Below the pieces are notes generated by a model that was not told the origin of the DNA, did no database searches, and saw only the letters and a program-made list of their open reading frames with translations. A stretch of 64,000 bases of DNA from Chroococcidiopsis thermalis PCC 7203 (GTDB lineage: Bacteria; Cyanobacteriota; Cyanobacteriia; Cyanobacteriales; Chroococcidiopsidaceae). The translations under genes were made by a program, and so were the position numbers. Each line of letters starts with the position of its first letter. Position 1 is the first letter of the stretch. Location of the stretch: assembly GCF_000317125.1 (NCBI RefSeq), contig NC_019695.1:3460336-3524335 (forward strand), in the 5' to 3' direction. Below, piece by piece: positions 8,712 to 17,314 of the stretch.

Positions 8712-9887
8712 ATGACATTTGCCAAACACAAACGCTTCAAAGCCTTTCAATTGCTGGTTCCCAAGCCAGCACTGATGGATCGCTACATTGCGGCTGAGTT
8801 AATTCCACCGTTTTTATTTGGCGTAGGAGCTTTCTCTTCAGTTTTAGTAGCAGTTGGTACAGTGTTTGAGCTGGTGCGGCGGGTGGTGGAATCGGGACTC
8901 CCAATCTCGATCGCGTTTGACGTATTTCTCTTAAAGCTACCGTCTTTTGTCGTGCTGGCTTTTCCTATGTCCACTCTCCTAGCAGCTTTAATGACTTACA
9001 GTCGGTTGTCTAGCGATAGCGAACTAACGGCTCTACGTAGTTGTGGAGTCAGCATTTATCGGCTGGTACTGCCCGCATTGGTACTGAGTACTTGTGTTAT
9101 GGGTTTGACTTTTTTATTTAACGAGCAAGTCGTCCCAGCTGCTAACTATCGGGCTACTACGACTCTAAGTCGAGCCCTGAAGGAAGAAAAACCCCAATTT
9201 CAAGAACAAAACATTTACTATCCAGAATATCAGGAAATTGAGCTAGCAGATGGCAGAGAAGTTAAGCGATTAACTCGCCTATTCTATGCTGATGCCTTTG
9301 ACGGGCAACGAATGAGGGGTTTGACAATTATCGATCGCTCCCGTGGCGATCTCAACCAAATTGTGGTGTCAGATTCAGCCGAGTGGAACCCCAAACAGAA
9401 TAAGTGGGATTTTTATAATGGCACGATCTATCTAGTTGCACCTGACAGTTCCTATCGCAATATTGTCCGGTTTGAGCATCAACAGTTACAACTACCGCGC
9501 ACCCCCTTAGATGTTGCTGCTAACACCCGCGACTCAGATGAAATGAATATTGCTCAAGTCAGCGAACAATTGCAAGTCGCGATGATGAGTGGTAACGAAC
9601 AAAAAATCCGCCGTTACAGCCTGCGGATTCAAGAAAAAATTGCTTTTCCATTTATTTGCACTATCTTTGGCTTAGTAGGTGCAACTCTAGGGACTAATCC
9701 TAAGGGTAAAGGTCGAGCGACCAGTTTTGGAATTAGCGTCATTATTATTTTCAGTTACTATATGCTGCTGTTTATGTGTGATGCTTTGGGTTTATCTGGC
9801 GTTCTCTCCCCGTGGTTAGCAGCATGGTTACCTAATATTTTTGGTTTTGCCACGGCTGGCTTTCTCTTATTCCGTGCTGATAAATGA
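8712..9887 (+). CDS. LptF/LptG family permease
   Basis: The 391-residue protein belongs to the YjgP/YjgQ family. It starts with the family segment LMDRYIAAELIPPFLFG. Three N-terminal membrane helices follow, then a soluble beta-rich periplasmic domain (about 150-290), then three C-terminal helices. The coupling-region motif FPMSTLLAALMTYSRLSSDSE is clear. Cyanobacteria usually have one such gene, and it may form a homodimer with LptB; that is family knowledge. The ATG at 8712 was chosen because the longer frame begins inside short repeats. Confidence 0.88.
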   Translation: MTFAKHKRFKAFQLLVPKPALMDRYIAAELIPPFLFGVGAFSSVLVAVGTVFELVRRVVESGLPISIAFDVFLLKLPSFVVLAFPMSTLLAALMTYSRLSSDSELTALRSCGVSIYRLVLPALVLSTCVMGLTFLFNEQVVPAANYRATTTLSRALKEEKPQFQEQNIYYPEYQEIELADGREVKRLTRLFYADAFDGQRMRGLTIIDRSRGDLNQIVVSDSAEWNPKQNKWDFYNGTIYLVAPDSSYRNIVRFEHQQLQLPRTPLDVAANTRDSDEMNIAQVSEQLQVAMMSGNEQKIRRYSLRIQEKIAFPFICTIFGLVGATLGTNPKGKGRATSFGISVIIIFSYYMLLFMCDALGLSGVLSPWLAAWLPNIFGFATAGFLLFRADK

Positions 9888-9935
9888 TATTGTTATTTGT
9901 CATTTGTCTCTAGCAACAACAAATGACAAATGACC

Positions 9936-10370
9936 TTATGCTAGCTGTCTCGATTCAGCTTCGAGTAATTGAATCAGGTGGTTGTCACCTTTTTCTCTAG
10001 CGATTTGCAGCCGTCGTTCTAAGTTACGACGCAAGTGATCTAGATGGGTGCTGTGTAGTTCTCGCAACACCAGCTGGCGATCGCTCTTAACTGGCTTTTG
10101 TTTAGCAGCGATCGCTGTCGTGTCCGTAGTTGCTCCATTGACTTGCGTGTATTCTCGCCGCAACCGCACAACTTCTACATCGATTGGATCGCCAGTGGAA
10201 TAAGCAACGCCGCGATACTTCAAGTCAACTTTGGGCTGCGGTACGGGAATATGTCTGAGATATTGATGGTTCCAGGTTGCACCGCGATACGTTCCGCCAG
10301 CTGCGCCTGTCATAGTTTCTATTTGGGGTGAATTTTGTTCGTAACTGACACCGCGATATGAGAGTTTCAT
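9936..10370 (-). CDS. DUF4278 domain protein
   Basis: From the ATG at 10370, with GAGGCGAAG upstream as ribosome-binding site, the protein has 144 residues. It shows three copies of the DUF4278 signature: KLSYRGVSYE near the start, TYRGATWNHQYLRH in the middle and LKYRGVAYSTG after it. A basic, helical C-terminal half follows (LRRNLERRLQIAREKGDNHL). DUF4278 is a short cyanobacterial domain of unknown function. The longer frame upstream of 10370 lacks the motif and was excluded. The gene is convergent with the LptF/G-like gene. Confidence 0.82.
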   Translation of the reverse strand: MKLSYRGVSYEQNSPQIETMTGAAGGTYRGATWNHQYLRHIPVPQPKVDLKYRGVAYSTGDPIDVEVVRLRREYTQVNGATTDTTAIAAKQKPVKSDRQLVLRELHSTHLDHLRRNLERRLQIAREKGDNHLIQLLEAESRQLA

Positions 10371-10854
10371 GGCTTCGCCTCTATAGTTCAAATTTTTTAG
10401 GTCAAATTTTTTTAGTAGTTTGACTAGAATGAGGCGCGTTCCTTCGGGATGGCTCCCTACTTCCGTCTCCACATCACATCTGCCAGAAGACAGAATTTGA
10501 AAAAATTGTAGAGATGAACGATTTTGTTTCTGTATTCTATTTTACTGTTTTCTAAAAAAAGCAGCAATTTTAATAAAAATTAATTGAATTTTCATTGTTA
10601 GTAAGGTGGGCATTGCCCACCTTACTCTTATTGCTTGCGCTAGCCTGCCCCAGCTTAAATATCCGTGGGAGTCAGAGACGAGCGGTGAAGATTGACCCTA
10701 AGATTCCTATCTTTTTGATTATCGACGTAATTACAAAAGAATCGACAGGACTTCAAAAAATTATCCATTGTTTTGCTGTTTTGCTTCTTCTAACTTAGTT
10801 TTTCTAGTGACTGCCTCAGCAGATGAGCAATGCAAGAGAAGAAAAAGTAAGACT
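10371..10854. other. Intergenic region upstream of the tyrosinase gene
   Basis: This region of about 480 bases separates the divergent DUF4278 and tyrosinase genes. It is AT-rich and contains a palindromic repeat at 10601-10625. Short frames across it show no protein features. Promoters for both genes are expected here. Confidence 0.45.
10601..10625. repeat. 25-base palindromic repeat
   Basis: Arms GTAAGGTGGGCA and TGCCCACCTTAC flank a single central base. Related GGGCATTGCCCACC-type fragments lie near 1242-1262 and 43074-43100. Confidence 0.85.
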
Positions 10855-12099
10855 ATGAAGATGTTTCGCCGCGCGATCGCGTTCTTATTGGCTGTGAGTT
10901 TAATTGCTATTTCGATCGGATCGGGAAGTTCTGTCAGTGCTGACGACAATATAGCCGTCAGAAAAAATATTATTGACCTCACTTCTACAGAGAAAGCAGC
11001 CTTCATCCAGGCAATTAAAACCCTAAAAAATACCACTTTACCCGAGCATCAAATTAGCATTTACGACGAGTTTGTCGCCCAACACGTCGCGGCAATGGGG
11101 CTAATGTCAAACAATGCTAAAGGTCCAGCAGCTGGGCATGATGGCGCTCACGAAAGCTCGATATTATTACCTTGGCATCGCGAATTTATCTGGCGATTTG
11201 AAACAGCTTTGCGATCGGTCGATCCTAACGTCACGCTTCCTTATTGGGACTGGACGAACCCCCAAGCGTTAGCAGCAATTTTCTCAGATGACTTTGCGGG
11301 TGGCAATGGAGAAGGAGTCACAATCTCAATTCCAGATGCAGGCGATTTTTCGGGTGGTGCAGTTCCCGGTACTTTTAGCGCCGCCAATGGCTGGAATTTG
11401 TACCCAGAATTGCACATTACACCAGATGGACAACCGATGGGTGAAGTGCTACTGCGCTTCATGCAACTTCCGCCAACGAATAATTACCCAGTACCTCAAG
11501 CAGATGTCGATCGCATTCTGGCTGCAAACGACTACGATACTTTTCGCCAAGCGATCGAAGGGTTTATTCAATTAAATCCCTCCGGTCAGCCAAAAAATGG
11601 AGTATTCATGCATAATTATTTTCACAGCTTTGTAGGTGGAGCTAATTTCGACCCTAGTGTAGGTCGCCCCGAACCTCTAGGTACAATGGCTTCTCTTGCG
11701 AGTTCGATTTACGATCCGGTATTTTGGTTAATCCATGCTAATGTGGATCGACTCTGGGCGGAATGGCAGCAAAGCGGTCATGCTGGTAGTCAATATTATC
11801 CCGCTCAAGGTGGTCATTATGGGGAAAATTTGAGCGATCGCATGTGGCCCTGGGATGGAGGTGAATCAACCCCAGCCAATCAAGGGACGGGAGATCAACT
11901 ATCTTTATTACCTGCTGTATCTGCAAATGATATCGTTACCCCAGCCGACACATTAGATTTAACTAAGTATGACTACACATACGACACGTTGAAGATGACA
12001 AATTCTAGATCTAGCTCTCGAATAGCTGTTTTGAGTCTGACTATCTTTGCTACGATCGCTTGGCGATTGCAGTTCCAGCAATTAAGTCGTAGAAGTTAG
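10855..12099 (+). CDS. tyrP: Exported tyrosinase family protein (scytonemin-associated)
   Basis: From the ATG at 10855 the protein has 414 residues. A signal peptide ends near residue 29 (LLAVSLIAISIGSGSSVSA). The type-3 copper sites are complete: CuA H77, H99 and H108 (LLPWHREFIWRFE), CuB H253, H257 and H294 (MHNYFHSF and FWLIHANVDRLW). The last about 25 residues (IAVLSLTIFATIAW, then basic residues) could form a membrane anchor. Known cyanobacterial scytonemin clusters often include a tyrosinase (tyrP), proposed to oxidise phenolic intermediates outside the cell. It lies upstream of the regulator and scyA on the same strand, with its own likely terminator. Confidence 0.85.
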   Translation: MKMFRRAIAFLLAVSLIAISIGSGSSVSADDNIAVRKNIIDLTSTEKAAFIQAIKTLKNTTLPEHQISIYDEFVAQHVAAMGLMSNNAKGPAAGHDGAHESSILLPWHREFIWRFETALRSVDPNVTLPYWDWTNPQALAAIFSDDFAGGNGEGVTISIPDAGDFSGGAVPGTFSAANGWNLYPELHITPDGQPMGEVLLRFMQLPPTNNYPVPQADVDRILAANDYDTFRQAIEGFIQLNPSGQPKNGVFMHNYFHSFVGGANFDPSVGRPEPLGTMASLASSIYDPVFWLIHANVDRLWAEWQQSGHAGSQYYPAQGGHYGENLSDRMWPWDGGESTPANQGTGDQLSLLPAVSANDIVTPADTLDLTKYDYTYDTLKMTNSRSSSRIAVLSLTIFATIAWRLQFQQLSRRS

Positions 12100-12127
12100 G
12101 TTTGGCGATCGTTTTGAGTGCGATCGG

Positions 12128-12171
12128 CAGCAGTGTTAAATCAATAGCGCTGCTGAAATTAATTTTTTATT
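12128..12171 (+). terminator. Probable terminator after tyrosinase
   Basis: CAGCAGTG pairs with CGCTGCTG (8 bp, one G-T) around a 12-base loop. AAATTAATTTTTTATT follows. It would separate tyrosinase from the downstream cluster. Confidence 0.5.
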
Positions 12172-12276
12172 AAACTAGTCAATTTTTTTTATACCTAACT
12201 TGTCTTCATCACTTAGTTTTTGTCGTGATGTGAAGAGCTGAATCTTAGGTTTTTCTGGGCTGAATCTGAGTGACTT

Positions 12277-12292
12277 TTAATACAGTAAACGC
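12277..12292. promoter_or_regulatory. Direct repeat, copy 1 (possible regulator site)
   Basis: TTAATACAGTAAACGC occurs here and again at 12750-12765. Both copies are preceded by GAGT-AC-type bases, so the match extends to about 24 bases with few differences. Both lie upstream of the AraC-type regulator; a role as binding sites is inference. Confidence 0.4.
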
Positions 12293-12749
12293 GATCGGGC
12301 GTTCTAGAAATGATTGTTTGCTACTCGAACTCTGACTGAGACTTTAGATAAGATTACACGCAAATCAACGACAAACAACACAATAGCTACTGTATTCTTA
12401 ATCCCGCGTCTATCAAAAGCATGAGATTGTATGGTTTCTAAAGGTGTGTTCGATCGCACTAATTTACATAAGAGCGAGCATGAGCATATGCGTTTATATT
12501 ATTTGCGTATACAGCACAACAACTCTCTAATTAAAAACAAGAATTTTCATTTTGATAGTAATTACTTATCAATATTTGCTGGCTGAATCAAAAAAAAACA
12601 AGTTAGACATAAATCAGACATAAACTACACATAGTGGCTTTCGCAGGTAGACAAAATCTCTGTTAAGCTCTTGATTAGTGACTTGTTCAGCTTTCTCAAG
12701 TATTTCCGTGTTAAGTCCGTTGCTTAATACGTATTTTCTAGAGTAACAC

Positions 12750-12765
12750 TTAATACAGTAAACGC
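12750..12765. promoter_or_regulatory. Direct repeat, copy 2 (possible regulator site)
   Basis: This is the second exact copy of TTAATACAGTAAACGC, 473 bases after the first and about 160 bases before the regulator start codon. Confidence 0.4.
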
Positions 12766-12922
12766 TTGCCTGCTAAATTGGATTGGACATATGTAGTATC
12801 TACGCTACTCTGCTCTGAAACTGTAATTAAATAGGTTATTACCGAGCGAATTTAACGACTCTTGCATTCAATGGAAGGACAAGAGTGTTGCAAAATGCTT
12901 TTGACAGATCTGTGTCATTCAG

Positions 12923-13777
12923 ATGAATCCTTCCCATGTTAATAACGTTTTCATGGCAGAGGATATGGTGAAAAAGATTCTGGTGATAGAAGAGAGCGTC
13001 CAAACTCGCAATTTATTTTTAGAGTGTTTGGAGGCTAAAGGTTTTCATGCCATTAGTGCTGAAAATGGTGCGGTTGGTATACAACAAGTCCAAAAGCAAT
13101 TACCCGATCTAATCGTGTGTGGCATTGCTAGAATAGCTGAATACGATGGGTTTGGTGTTCTAACTGCCATCCGCAAAAACCCTGCCACAGCAGTTATTCC
13201 GTTCATCTTTGTTACTAGTAGAACAACGCGAGATGACATCCGTAAAGGCATGGAGTTAGGAGCAGATGATTATCTAACTAAACCTTGTACTTTAAAGGAA
13301 TTACTCAGAGCAATTAACGTCCAACTGGAAAAGAGAGAGACTATTCAGAAATGGTATACATCTAACGATCGGCAGACACTTTCAAAAGCAGCGGTTGCTG
13401 AAACTTTAAACTCTACAGCTTTGCACTCAATCTTTCCGGCAACTTCTCAAATGGCAGCTGTGTTTCGCTTCATTGAAGAGAATTACTGGCAACCAATTAC
13501 TCTGTGTGACATAGCACAAGCTGTGGGCTATTCTCCAGCTTATTTAACTAATTTAGTCAGACAGCAAACTGGTAAGAGCGTTCATCGCTGGTTAGTAGAA
13601 CGCCGAATGGCACAAGCAATTTGCTTGCTGCAAAAAACCGAGCAGACTATCGGTCAAATTGCTGAAACCATTGGCTATCAAGACGTTTGCCATTTCAGTC
13701 GTTACTTTCGTCAGTTTTACGGTACGAGTCCTCAAGCTTGGAGAAACGAACACCGCTGTCGCGTTGCCGCGAGCTAA
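12923..13777 (+). CDS. Response regulator-like protein with AraC-type output domain
   Basis: The 284-residue protein has an N-terminal receiver domain (about 17-137) and a C-terminal AraC helix-turn-helix (about 170-275, with ITLCDIAQAVGYSPAYLTN and the HFSRYFRQFYGTSPQAWR signature). The receiver keeps E23/E24, T98 and K120, but Gly67 occupies the place of the phosphorylated Asp (DLIVCGIARIAEYDG). Phosphorylation in the normal way is therefore unlikely. An AraC-type response regulator next to the scytonemin cluster of Nostoc punctiforme is known to be needed for induction; this gene sits just upstream of scyA and is probably its counterpart. No histidine kinase gene is visible. Starts at 12953 or 12965 are also possible. 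Confidence 0.8.
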   Translation: MNPSHVNNVFMAEDMVKKILVIEESVQTRNLFLECLEAKGFHAISAENGAVGIQQVQKQLPDLIVCGIARIAEYDGFGVLTAIRKNPATAVIPFIFVTSRTTRDDIRKGMELGADDYLTKPCTLKELLRAINVQLEKRETIQKWYTSNDRQTLSKAAVAETLNSTALHSIFPATSQMAAVFRFIEENYWQPITLCDIAQAVGYSPAYLTNLVRQQTGKSVHRWLVERRMAQAICLLQKTEQTIGQIAETIGYQDVCHFSRYFRQFYGTSPQAWRNEHRCRVAAS

Positions 13778-14156
13778 ATCTAAGCTAAATCAAAAGAAAT
13801 GGCAAGCGCATCAAAAAATTACTCATTGGAACCACTATGCCGCGTTATGTAAGCTTTTCGGTTAGTACCTCGCCAATTCACTTTATAATTTTGATTCTAT
13901 CGGCGATCGCAGTACTGACAATTAGCTAAACCATAACTCTTAAAAGTGGCTTATTTTTTGGCGTTGAATTTGGAAGTCATCTACACGAAACTGACTGCAA
14001 ATTAGCAATTGCTAATCTAAATTGACTAGCAATTCCAACTCAACGGAAGTTAGAAACAAATTTCAGCTCTAATATTTCTTTCCAGGTTTGAGTTTCTACG
14101 TTCTGACGATTCGATCGCGATCGGAACGTGCTGAAAATCCTATCACCCAAACAGCA
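13778..14156. other. Upstream region of scyA
   Basis: This 379-base gap between regulator and scyA is AT-rich and lacks tandem repeats. It should hold the scytonemin operon promoter. An in-frame TTG at 14088 could extend ScyA by 23 residues. No operator could be defined by eye. Confidence 0.45.
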
Positions 14157-16061
14157 ATGACCGACAACCACATTCGCTCATCTCCTTCTATCGACTCAGA
14201 AACCACATTCCATCCAGACACTGGTAGCGCCGAATCAGCATCGTCTCTCGATCCTAGCTATAAGTATTACAACTCCAAAGATTCCAGCAACATCGCAGCC
14301 AAGCCGGGAGATAACAATACTAGTACTCAGATGCTTGTGTTGCCCTCAGTTGCAGATGCGATCGCGCAGATGCTAGCAGACTTAGGCTTCAAATATGCCT
14401 TTGGAGTTGCTGGAGGTGCAATGGCAACCATTTGGGGTGCTTTGTCTAATAGCAGCATCCAGGTGATTCACTGCCGTCACGAAGGAGGAGCGGCTTTTGC
14501 AGCTGTAGAAGCATGTTTTGCTAGCGATCGCCCCGTTGTTGTCTTTACCACTGCCGGACCGGGACTAACGAACTCGCTAACGGGATTGCTAGCAGGGCGG
14601 GGAGAAGGAGCAAAAGTTATATTAATCTCAGCTTGTACCTCTGCCGCACAGCGCGGACGCTGGGCAATACAAGAAACTAGCACCTACACCATGCCACAAG
14701 CGGGAATTTTTACCCCAGGAGTGCTGTTCGACTACGCGATTACACTTGAGTGTGCCGAGCAATTACCGCAAATTTCCCGCCAACTTGCCCTCGGACTGTC
14801 ACAATCTGGCGGTTTTGTCGCTCATTTGAGTATTCCGACAGGCGTACAAACTAGCAGTCTGAGCATACCACTGCCTCAGTTAGACCTTTCCCACGCTCTC
14901 ATAACCCCCAGTGAGGAAACGATCGCCCATTGCGTGCAACTTTTAACCGAAGCACCTTTTGCGATCTGGGTGGGTTTTGGCGCGAGAAATGCTGCTGAAG
15001 AGATTTATCAGCTAGCCGAACGTACCGGAGCCGCAGTGATGTGTTCTCCCCGTGGGAAAGGGATCTTCCCCGAAGACCATCCACAGTTTGTTGGCGTTAC
15101 AGGCTTAGGCGGTCATACCTCAGTTCTGAAGTACATGCAAGAATCTCCACCATTGCGAACTTTAGTACTGGGAACGCGATTAGGAGAACCCACTTCATTT
15201 TGGAATCCGACGATGGTTCCTGCGAGAGGATTTATTCATGTAGACATCGATCCAGTAGTTCCAGGAGTTGCTTATCCAGCAGCTGAAACAGTACCAGTTC
15301 AAGCCGATATCGGTGCATTTTTGCGATCGCTGCTCAAGTACATGGATAAGACGCAAAGCTTTGCAACTCTGAAAAGTCGCGCAAATAGAACGCTACCCCA
15401 CCCGGAACCAGAAACAATTACCACTGCAACTAGCGATTTAATTAGACCTGAAGTCTTGATGGCAGCAATTCAAAAGGTGATGGTTGAAGGTAGCAATGCG
15501 GCGATCGCGGCTGAGTCTGGGAATTCGTTTACTTGGGCAACGCACATGTTGCGAATTGACAAACCAAATCGCTATCGAGTCAGCACCGGAGTTGGTTCGA
15601 TGGGACATATGGTCGCAGGTGTGATTGGTATAGCTATAGGACGTAAGAGTAAAGCCGTTGCCATCACTGGAGACGGTTCAATGCTGATGAATAACGAGTT
15701 GAACACTGCCGTCAAGTATCAAATTCCTGCTATCTGGATCGTGCTGAATGACGGACGGTACAACATGTGCGAACAGGGGATGAAGATGTTGAAACTGCAA
15801 GGTGCAGATGCAACGATTCCCCAAGTCGATTTTGTGGCGATCGCCCGCGGGATGAGAGCTGATGGCATTCGCATCGAAAAAGAGTCTGAGCTTGAAGCAG
15901 CATTACAATGCGCGATCGATTCTCCTCTTCCTTTTGTCGTCGATGTCATCATCGACCCTTCGCGACTCGCACCTTCCGGCGGACGTAACAAGAGCCTGCA
16001 AGCGCAAGGAGTTAAATCAACTGCTAAAGAACAAGTTTCATTCCCCATGATTAGCGAATAG
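14157..16061 (+). CDS. scyA: Scytonemin biosynthesis ThDP-dependent enzyme ScyA
   Basis: From ATG 14157 the protein has 634 residues. It begins with a Ser/Thr-rich extension of about 55 residues. The three domains of acetolactate synthase-type enzymes follow: an N-terminal ThDP-binding domain with catalytic Glu109 (HCRHEGGAAFA), a central domain, and a C-terminal domain with the ThDP/Mg motif GDGSMLMNNELNTA (from 505) and N531. ScyA is known to join indole-3-pyruvate with p-hydroxyphenylpyruvate to a beta-ketoacid. The next genes are scyB and scyC, which fixes the identity. ATG 14157 was preferred to the TTG at 14088 because no ribosome-binding site supports the longer form. Confidence 0.95.
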   Translation: MTDNHIRSSPSIDSETTFHPDTGSAESASSLDPSYKYYNSKDSSNIAAKPGDNNTSTQMLVLPSVADAIAQMLADLGFKYAFGVAGGAMATIWGALSNSSIQVIHCRHEGGAAFAAVEACFASDRPVVVFTTAGPGLTNSLTGLLAGRGEGAKVILISACTSAAQRGRWAIQETSTYTMPQAGIFTPGVLFDYAITLECAEQLPQISRQLALGLSQSGGFVAHLSIPTGVQTSSLSIPLPQLDLSHALITPSEETIAHCVQLLTEAPFAIWVGFGARNAAEEIYQLAERTGAAVMCSPRGKGIFPEDHPQFVGVTGLGGHTSVLKYMQESPPLRTLVLGTRLGEPTSFWNPTMVPARGFIHVDIDPVVPGVAYPAAETVPVQADIGAFLRSLLKYMDKTQSFATLKSRANRTLPHPEPETITTATSDLIRPEVLMAAIQKVMVEGSNAAIAAESGNSFTWATHMLRIDKPNRYRVSTGVGSMGHMVAGVIGIAIGRKSKAVAITGDGSMLMNNELNTAVKYQIPAIWIVLNDGRYNMCEQGMKMLKLQGADATIPQVDFVAIARGMRADGIRIEKESELEAALQCAIDSPLPFVVDVIIDPSRLAPSGGRNKSLQAQGVKSTAKEQVSFPMISE

Positions 16062-16155
16062 TGAATAGTGAGTGGCTAGTGGCTAGTAGCTAGTTAATTG
16101 CAACTTGCGACTTGCGACTTGAATTGTCCCCAGCCCCTAATTTGAGGATAGATGC

Positions 16156-17208
16156 GTGAAGCTGTTTGAGACCGTTAAAGAAATGGGACACGAGCAAGTC
16201 CTGTTTTTTCAAGATAAAGAACTGAATTTTAAAGCCATAATTGCTCTCCACGACACGAGTTTGGGACGAGCGATGGGCGCAACTCGGCTATTTCCTTATG
16301 CTAGTGAAGAAGATGCTTTACAAGATGTTCTGCGTCTGAGTCGCGGTATGACCTATAAGGCTGCTTGTGCCAATATTCCAGTAGGTGGTGGCAAGGCAGT
16401 AATTATTGCCAATCCCGACCAGAAGACAGACAAAATGCTCAGGGCGTATGGGCGTTTTGTCGATAGTCTTCAAGGACGTTTTATTACAGGTCAAGATGTG
16501 AATATTTGTCCTGAAGACGTGCAGGAGATGCGGCGCGAAACTAGATATGTTGTTGGATTAACGGGAAAAGCTGGTGGTCCAGCTCCAGCAACAGCTTTAG
16601 GAGTGTTTTTAGGAATTCAAGCTGCTGTTTTCTTTCAGTTCAACAAACAAGATTTGAACGGACTGCGAGTTGCCGTTCAAGGATTAGGAAATGTTGGCGG
16701 AAAACTGTGTGACTATTTACATCGGCGTGGGGTAAAACTTTTTGTCACGGATCTAAATCACAATAGAGCAGAGGAAATTAAGCAACTCTATGGGGCAAAA
16801 GTTGTAGAACCTGAAGACATATATTCACTCGACGTTGATATTTTTGCTCCTTGTGCAATGGGAGCAATTCTTAATAGCGAGACAATTCCCTTAATCCAAG
16901 CTTCTATTATTGCAGGCTGTGCTAATAATCAACTGCAAGATGAGAACATTCACAGCGCAATGCTGAAATCAAAAGGAATTATTTACTGTCCCGATTATGT
17001 AATTAATTCTGGCGGCTTAATTAATGTTTACCACGAACTTACATTTTCAGATGAGGCAAGTTACTTAAAACAAATTCATAGCATCTACGATACTTTGCTA
17101 GAAATTTTCACCAAGTCAAAAGCAGAAAATATCACAACTCAAGATGCTTCTAAGCGTCTTGCAGAAGAACGGATATTAAAAGCAAGAAAACTTGCGATCG
17201 CGGCGTAA
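16156..17208 (+). CDS. scyB: Tryptophan dehydrogenase ScyB
   Basis: The 350-residue protein is a Glu/Leu/Phe/Val dehydrogenase homologue. Catalytic Lys68 (MTYKAACANI) and Lys80 (PVGGGKAVII) are present, followed by TGQDVNICPEDVQEM. The NAD-binding fingerprint VQGLGNVGGKL opens the C-terminal domain. ScyB is known to oxidatively deaminate tryptophan to indole-3-pyruvate, the ScyA substrate. It starts at GTG 16156, seven bases after GAGGA; the nearby ATG at 16152 is out of frame. It lies between scyA and scyC on one strand. Confidence 0.95.
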   Translation: MKLFETVKEMGHEQVLFFQDKELNFKAIIALHDTSLGRAMGATRLFPYASEEDALQDVLRLSRGMTYKAACANIPVGGGKAVIIANPDQKTDKMLRAYGRFVDSLQGRFITGQDVNICPEDVQEMRRETRYVVGLTGKAGGPAPATALGVFLGIQAAVFFQFNKQDLNGLRVAVQGLGNVGGKLCDYLHRRGVKLFVTDLNHNRAEEIKQLYGAKVVEPEDIYSLDVDIFAPCAMGAILNSETIPLIQASIIAGCANNQLQDENIHSAMLKSKGIIYCPDYVINSGGLINVYHELTFSDEASYLKQIHSIYDTLLEIFTKSKAENITTQDASKRLAEERILKARKLAIAA

Positions 17209-17221
17209 ATCAGTTCTCAGT

Positions 17222-17249
17222 GTAAAGACGTTACATGTAACGTCTTTAT
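17222..17249. repeat. 28-base palindrome, copy 3
   Basis: GTAAAGACGTTACA is followed by its complement with one end mismatch. It lies between scyB and scyC, so it would be transcribed inside the operon. AAAGTTATCAG follows, as in the other copies. Confidence 0.88.
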
Positions 17250-17314
17250 AAAGTTATCAGTATCTACATGCTACTGACAAATGACAAATAACCAATTAGT
17301 AATTCTCAATTCGG

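Larger units (their letters stand above)
12100..12922. other. Long non-coding region upstream of the scytonemin regulator
   Basis: These 823 AT-rich bases lie between tyrosinase and the response regulator. They hold a probable terminator at 12128-12171 and a 16-base direct repeat at 12277 and 12750 inside longer similar blocks. No frame looks like a protein. The length suggests a complex promoter or long leader for the regulator. Confidence 0.5.

Noticed and set aside
10595-10798. Short plus-strand frame before tyrosinase
   Set aside because: It begins in the palindromic repeat, lacks a ribosome-binding site and has no protein features.
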